The notes beneath the pieces are model-generated. The model was not told the origin of the DNA. It did not search any database and saw nothing but the letters and a program-made list of their open reading frames with translations. From NCBI GenBank assembly GCA_020024635.1, contig JAHHTL010000010.1, positions 1-58,232 of the forward strand: a stretch of 58,232 bases of DNA, in the 5' to 3' direction. Position 1 is the stretch's first letter, and each line of letters begins with the position of its first letter. A program made the position numbers and the translations under genes. Of the stretch, positions 57,361 through 58,232 are shown piece by piece. Origin of the DNA: Ruminococcus sp. (GTDB lineage: Bacteria; Bacillota; Clostridia; Lachnospirales; Lachnospiraceae).

Positions 57361-58232
57361 ATGGCAGAAAATGAGAATGCAGTAGGGAAAGGACAACTAA
57401 AATTTCAAGTCGTTTCTGGGGTAACAACTTTTCCGGTGTCCGATGTAAAAATTGATATTTCTTATACAGGTGTTCCAGACAGCATGTTAGAACAGTTGAC
57501 AACGGATTCATCTGGGCAGACAGAGACGATAGACTTACCCGCACCGCCTGTGGAATATAGCCTTGATCCTCAAAGTGAACAGCAGCCTTATTCAGAATAT
57601 ACGTTTGATATTAGTGCACCGGGATTTGAAACCATTAGAATTGCAGGAGCTGAAATATTACCAAATGTAGAGGCGCTACAAAATGTACAATTAAGGCCGT
57701 TAGATGGTGTGGGACCACAGTCAGAAATTTTTGCAATACCAGCGCATACGCTTTTTGGAGAATATCCTCCGAAAATTGCGGAAGAAGAAGTGAAACCACT
57801 TGTAGATACAGGAGAAATTGTTTTAAGTAGAGTAGTGATACCAGAGTATATTGTGGTTCACGATGGATCTCCGAGAGATTCTACTGCCACGGATTATTAT
57901 GTTCGATATAAAGATTATATAAAAAATGTTGCAAGTAGTGAAATTTACGCTACGTGGCCAGAAAATACAATTCGGGCAAATGTGCTTGCAATTATGTCCT
58001 TTACACTTAATCGAGTGTATACGGAATGGTATAGAAATAAAGGGTATGATTTTACAATTACTTCTTCTACGGCTTTTGATCATAAGTGGATTCCGGGAAG
58101 AAATATTTTTGATTCTATATCGAAAGTGGTAGATGAAATTTTTTCGGATTATTTATCACGACCAAATGTGAAACAGCCAATTCTTACACAATATTGCGAT
58201 GGGAAAAGAGTCAGCTGTCCAGGGTGGATGAC
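57361..58232 (+). CDS. Peptidoglycan/spore-associated protein (SpoIID-like region), 3'-truncated
   Basis: The frame is open from ATG 57361 to the window end (290 residues, no stop). There is no signal peptide. The N-terminal 120 residues look like a carboxypeptidase-regulatory/transthyretin-like beta domain ('QLKFQVVSGVTTFPVSDVKI', 'FDISAPGFETIRI'), followed by 'VVIPEYIVVHDGSPRD' and a helical domain with 'TWPENTIRANVLAIMSFTLN', 'YDFTITSSTAFDHKW' and 'YCDGKRVSCPGWMT'. This resembles clostridial spore/peptidoglycan-binding proteins with a SpoIID-like region and often a C-terminal peptidoglycan-binding domain, which would lie beyond the edge. Function is inferred. Its only ribosome binding site is inside the preceding hairpin. 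Confidence 0.7.
   Translation, partial: MAENENAVGKGQLKFQVVSGVTTFPVSDVKIDISYTGVPDSMLEQLTTDSSGQTETIDLPAPPVEYSLDPQSEQQPYSEYTFDISAPGFETIRIAGAEILPNVEALQNVQLRPLDGVGPQSEIFAIPAHTLFGEYPPKIAEEEVKPLVDTGEIVLSRVVIPEYIVVHDGSPRDSTATDYYVRYKDYIKNVASSEIYATWPENTIRANVLAIMSFTLNRVYTEWYRNKGYDFTITSSTAFDHKWIPGRNIFDSISKVVDEIFSDYLSRPNVKQPILTQYCDGKRVSCPGWM

Noticed and set aside
1..58232. tRNA, rRNA, IS elements, phage genes, toxin-antitoxin pairs or a CRISPR array
   Set aside because: None was recognised on reading either strand. A tRNA and Rfam search would be needed to exclude small RNAs.

Overview
The window reads as a chromosomal segment of a low-GC, spore-forming, Gram-positive anaerobe, most probably a gut Lachnospiraceae (Clostridia). 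Reasons: strong AGGAGG-type ribosome binding sites, AT-rich third codon positions, a complete hexuronate pathway, LPXTG pilins with their sortases, meso-DAP dehydrogenase, a PdaA-type spore-cortex deacetylase and an undamaged housekeeping block (pyrH-frr-uppS-cdsA-dxr-rseP). This placement is inference from gene content. I saw no rRNA, tRNA, IS element, prophage or CRISPR array.

Layout. (1) 1-2860: 3' part of a surface-protein gene cut by the window edge. (2) 2910-20625: a glucuronide/glucuronate island. It holds two AraC regulators and one IclR regulator, uxuA, a UxuB-like reductase, kdgA, kdgK, uxaC, a GH2 glycosidase, a GPH-family sugar:cation symporter, a GH79 (heparanase-like) beta-glucuronidase, a HAD phosphatase and a GH3 enzyme of the NagZ type. 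The symporter and glycosidases should deliver glucuronate, and UxaC, UxuB, UxuA, KdgK and KdgA convert it to pyruvate plus glyceraldehyde-3-phosphate. (3) 20854-31611: a sortase/pilus locus with two paralogous cysteine-ladder coiled-coil proteins, two sortases, a dedicated signal peptidase, a 1674-residue LPETG adhesin, a major pilin and a minor pilin. (4) 31611-39938: an AraC regulator, a flavin/Fe-S enoate reductase, an aminotransferase, a formate/nitrite-type transporter, two YibE/F membrane proteins, a Cys-rich small protein and free-methionine-R-sulfoxide reductase. (5) 40138-46893: a VanRS-like two-component system followed by a GtrA-YfhO-GT2 cell-wall glycosylation operon and a C39-like peptidase. 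(6) 47040-52048: a MATE exporter, DAP dehydrogenase, XdhC, two isolated microcompartment shell proteins and a PdaA-like deacetylase. (7) 52198-58232: the housekeeping block, then the 5' part of a probable spore/peptidoglycan protein cut by the right edge.

Regulation can be read at several places. A 17-bp GTTTCA-N5-TGAAAC operator occurs in front of the IclR gene and, as two copies 20 bp apart, in front of kdgA. Two inverted pairs of 21-bp-phased direct repeats lie between the second AraC gene and the GH2 gene. Direct repeats with an 11-bp period (TTAAGAAA-like) lie before the response regulator, the C39 gene and, less clearly, gtrA and the pilus locus.

The most unusual part is the pilus locus. 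The giant adhesin gene carries a run of ten G residues in an AT-rich genome, which looks like a phase-variation tract. The two coiled-coil paralogues both place cysteines at residues 99, 110, 121 and 132, an exact 11-residue ladder for which I know no assigned role. Many starts were moved downstream from the longest possible ORF on the basis of ribosome binding sites and promoters, as explained gene by gene.
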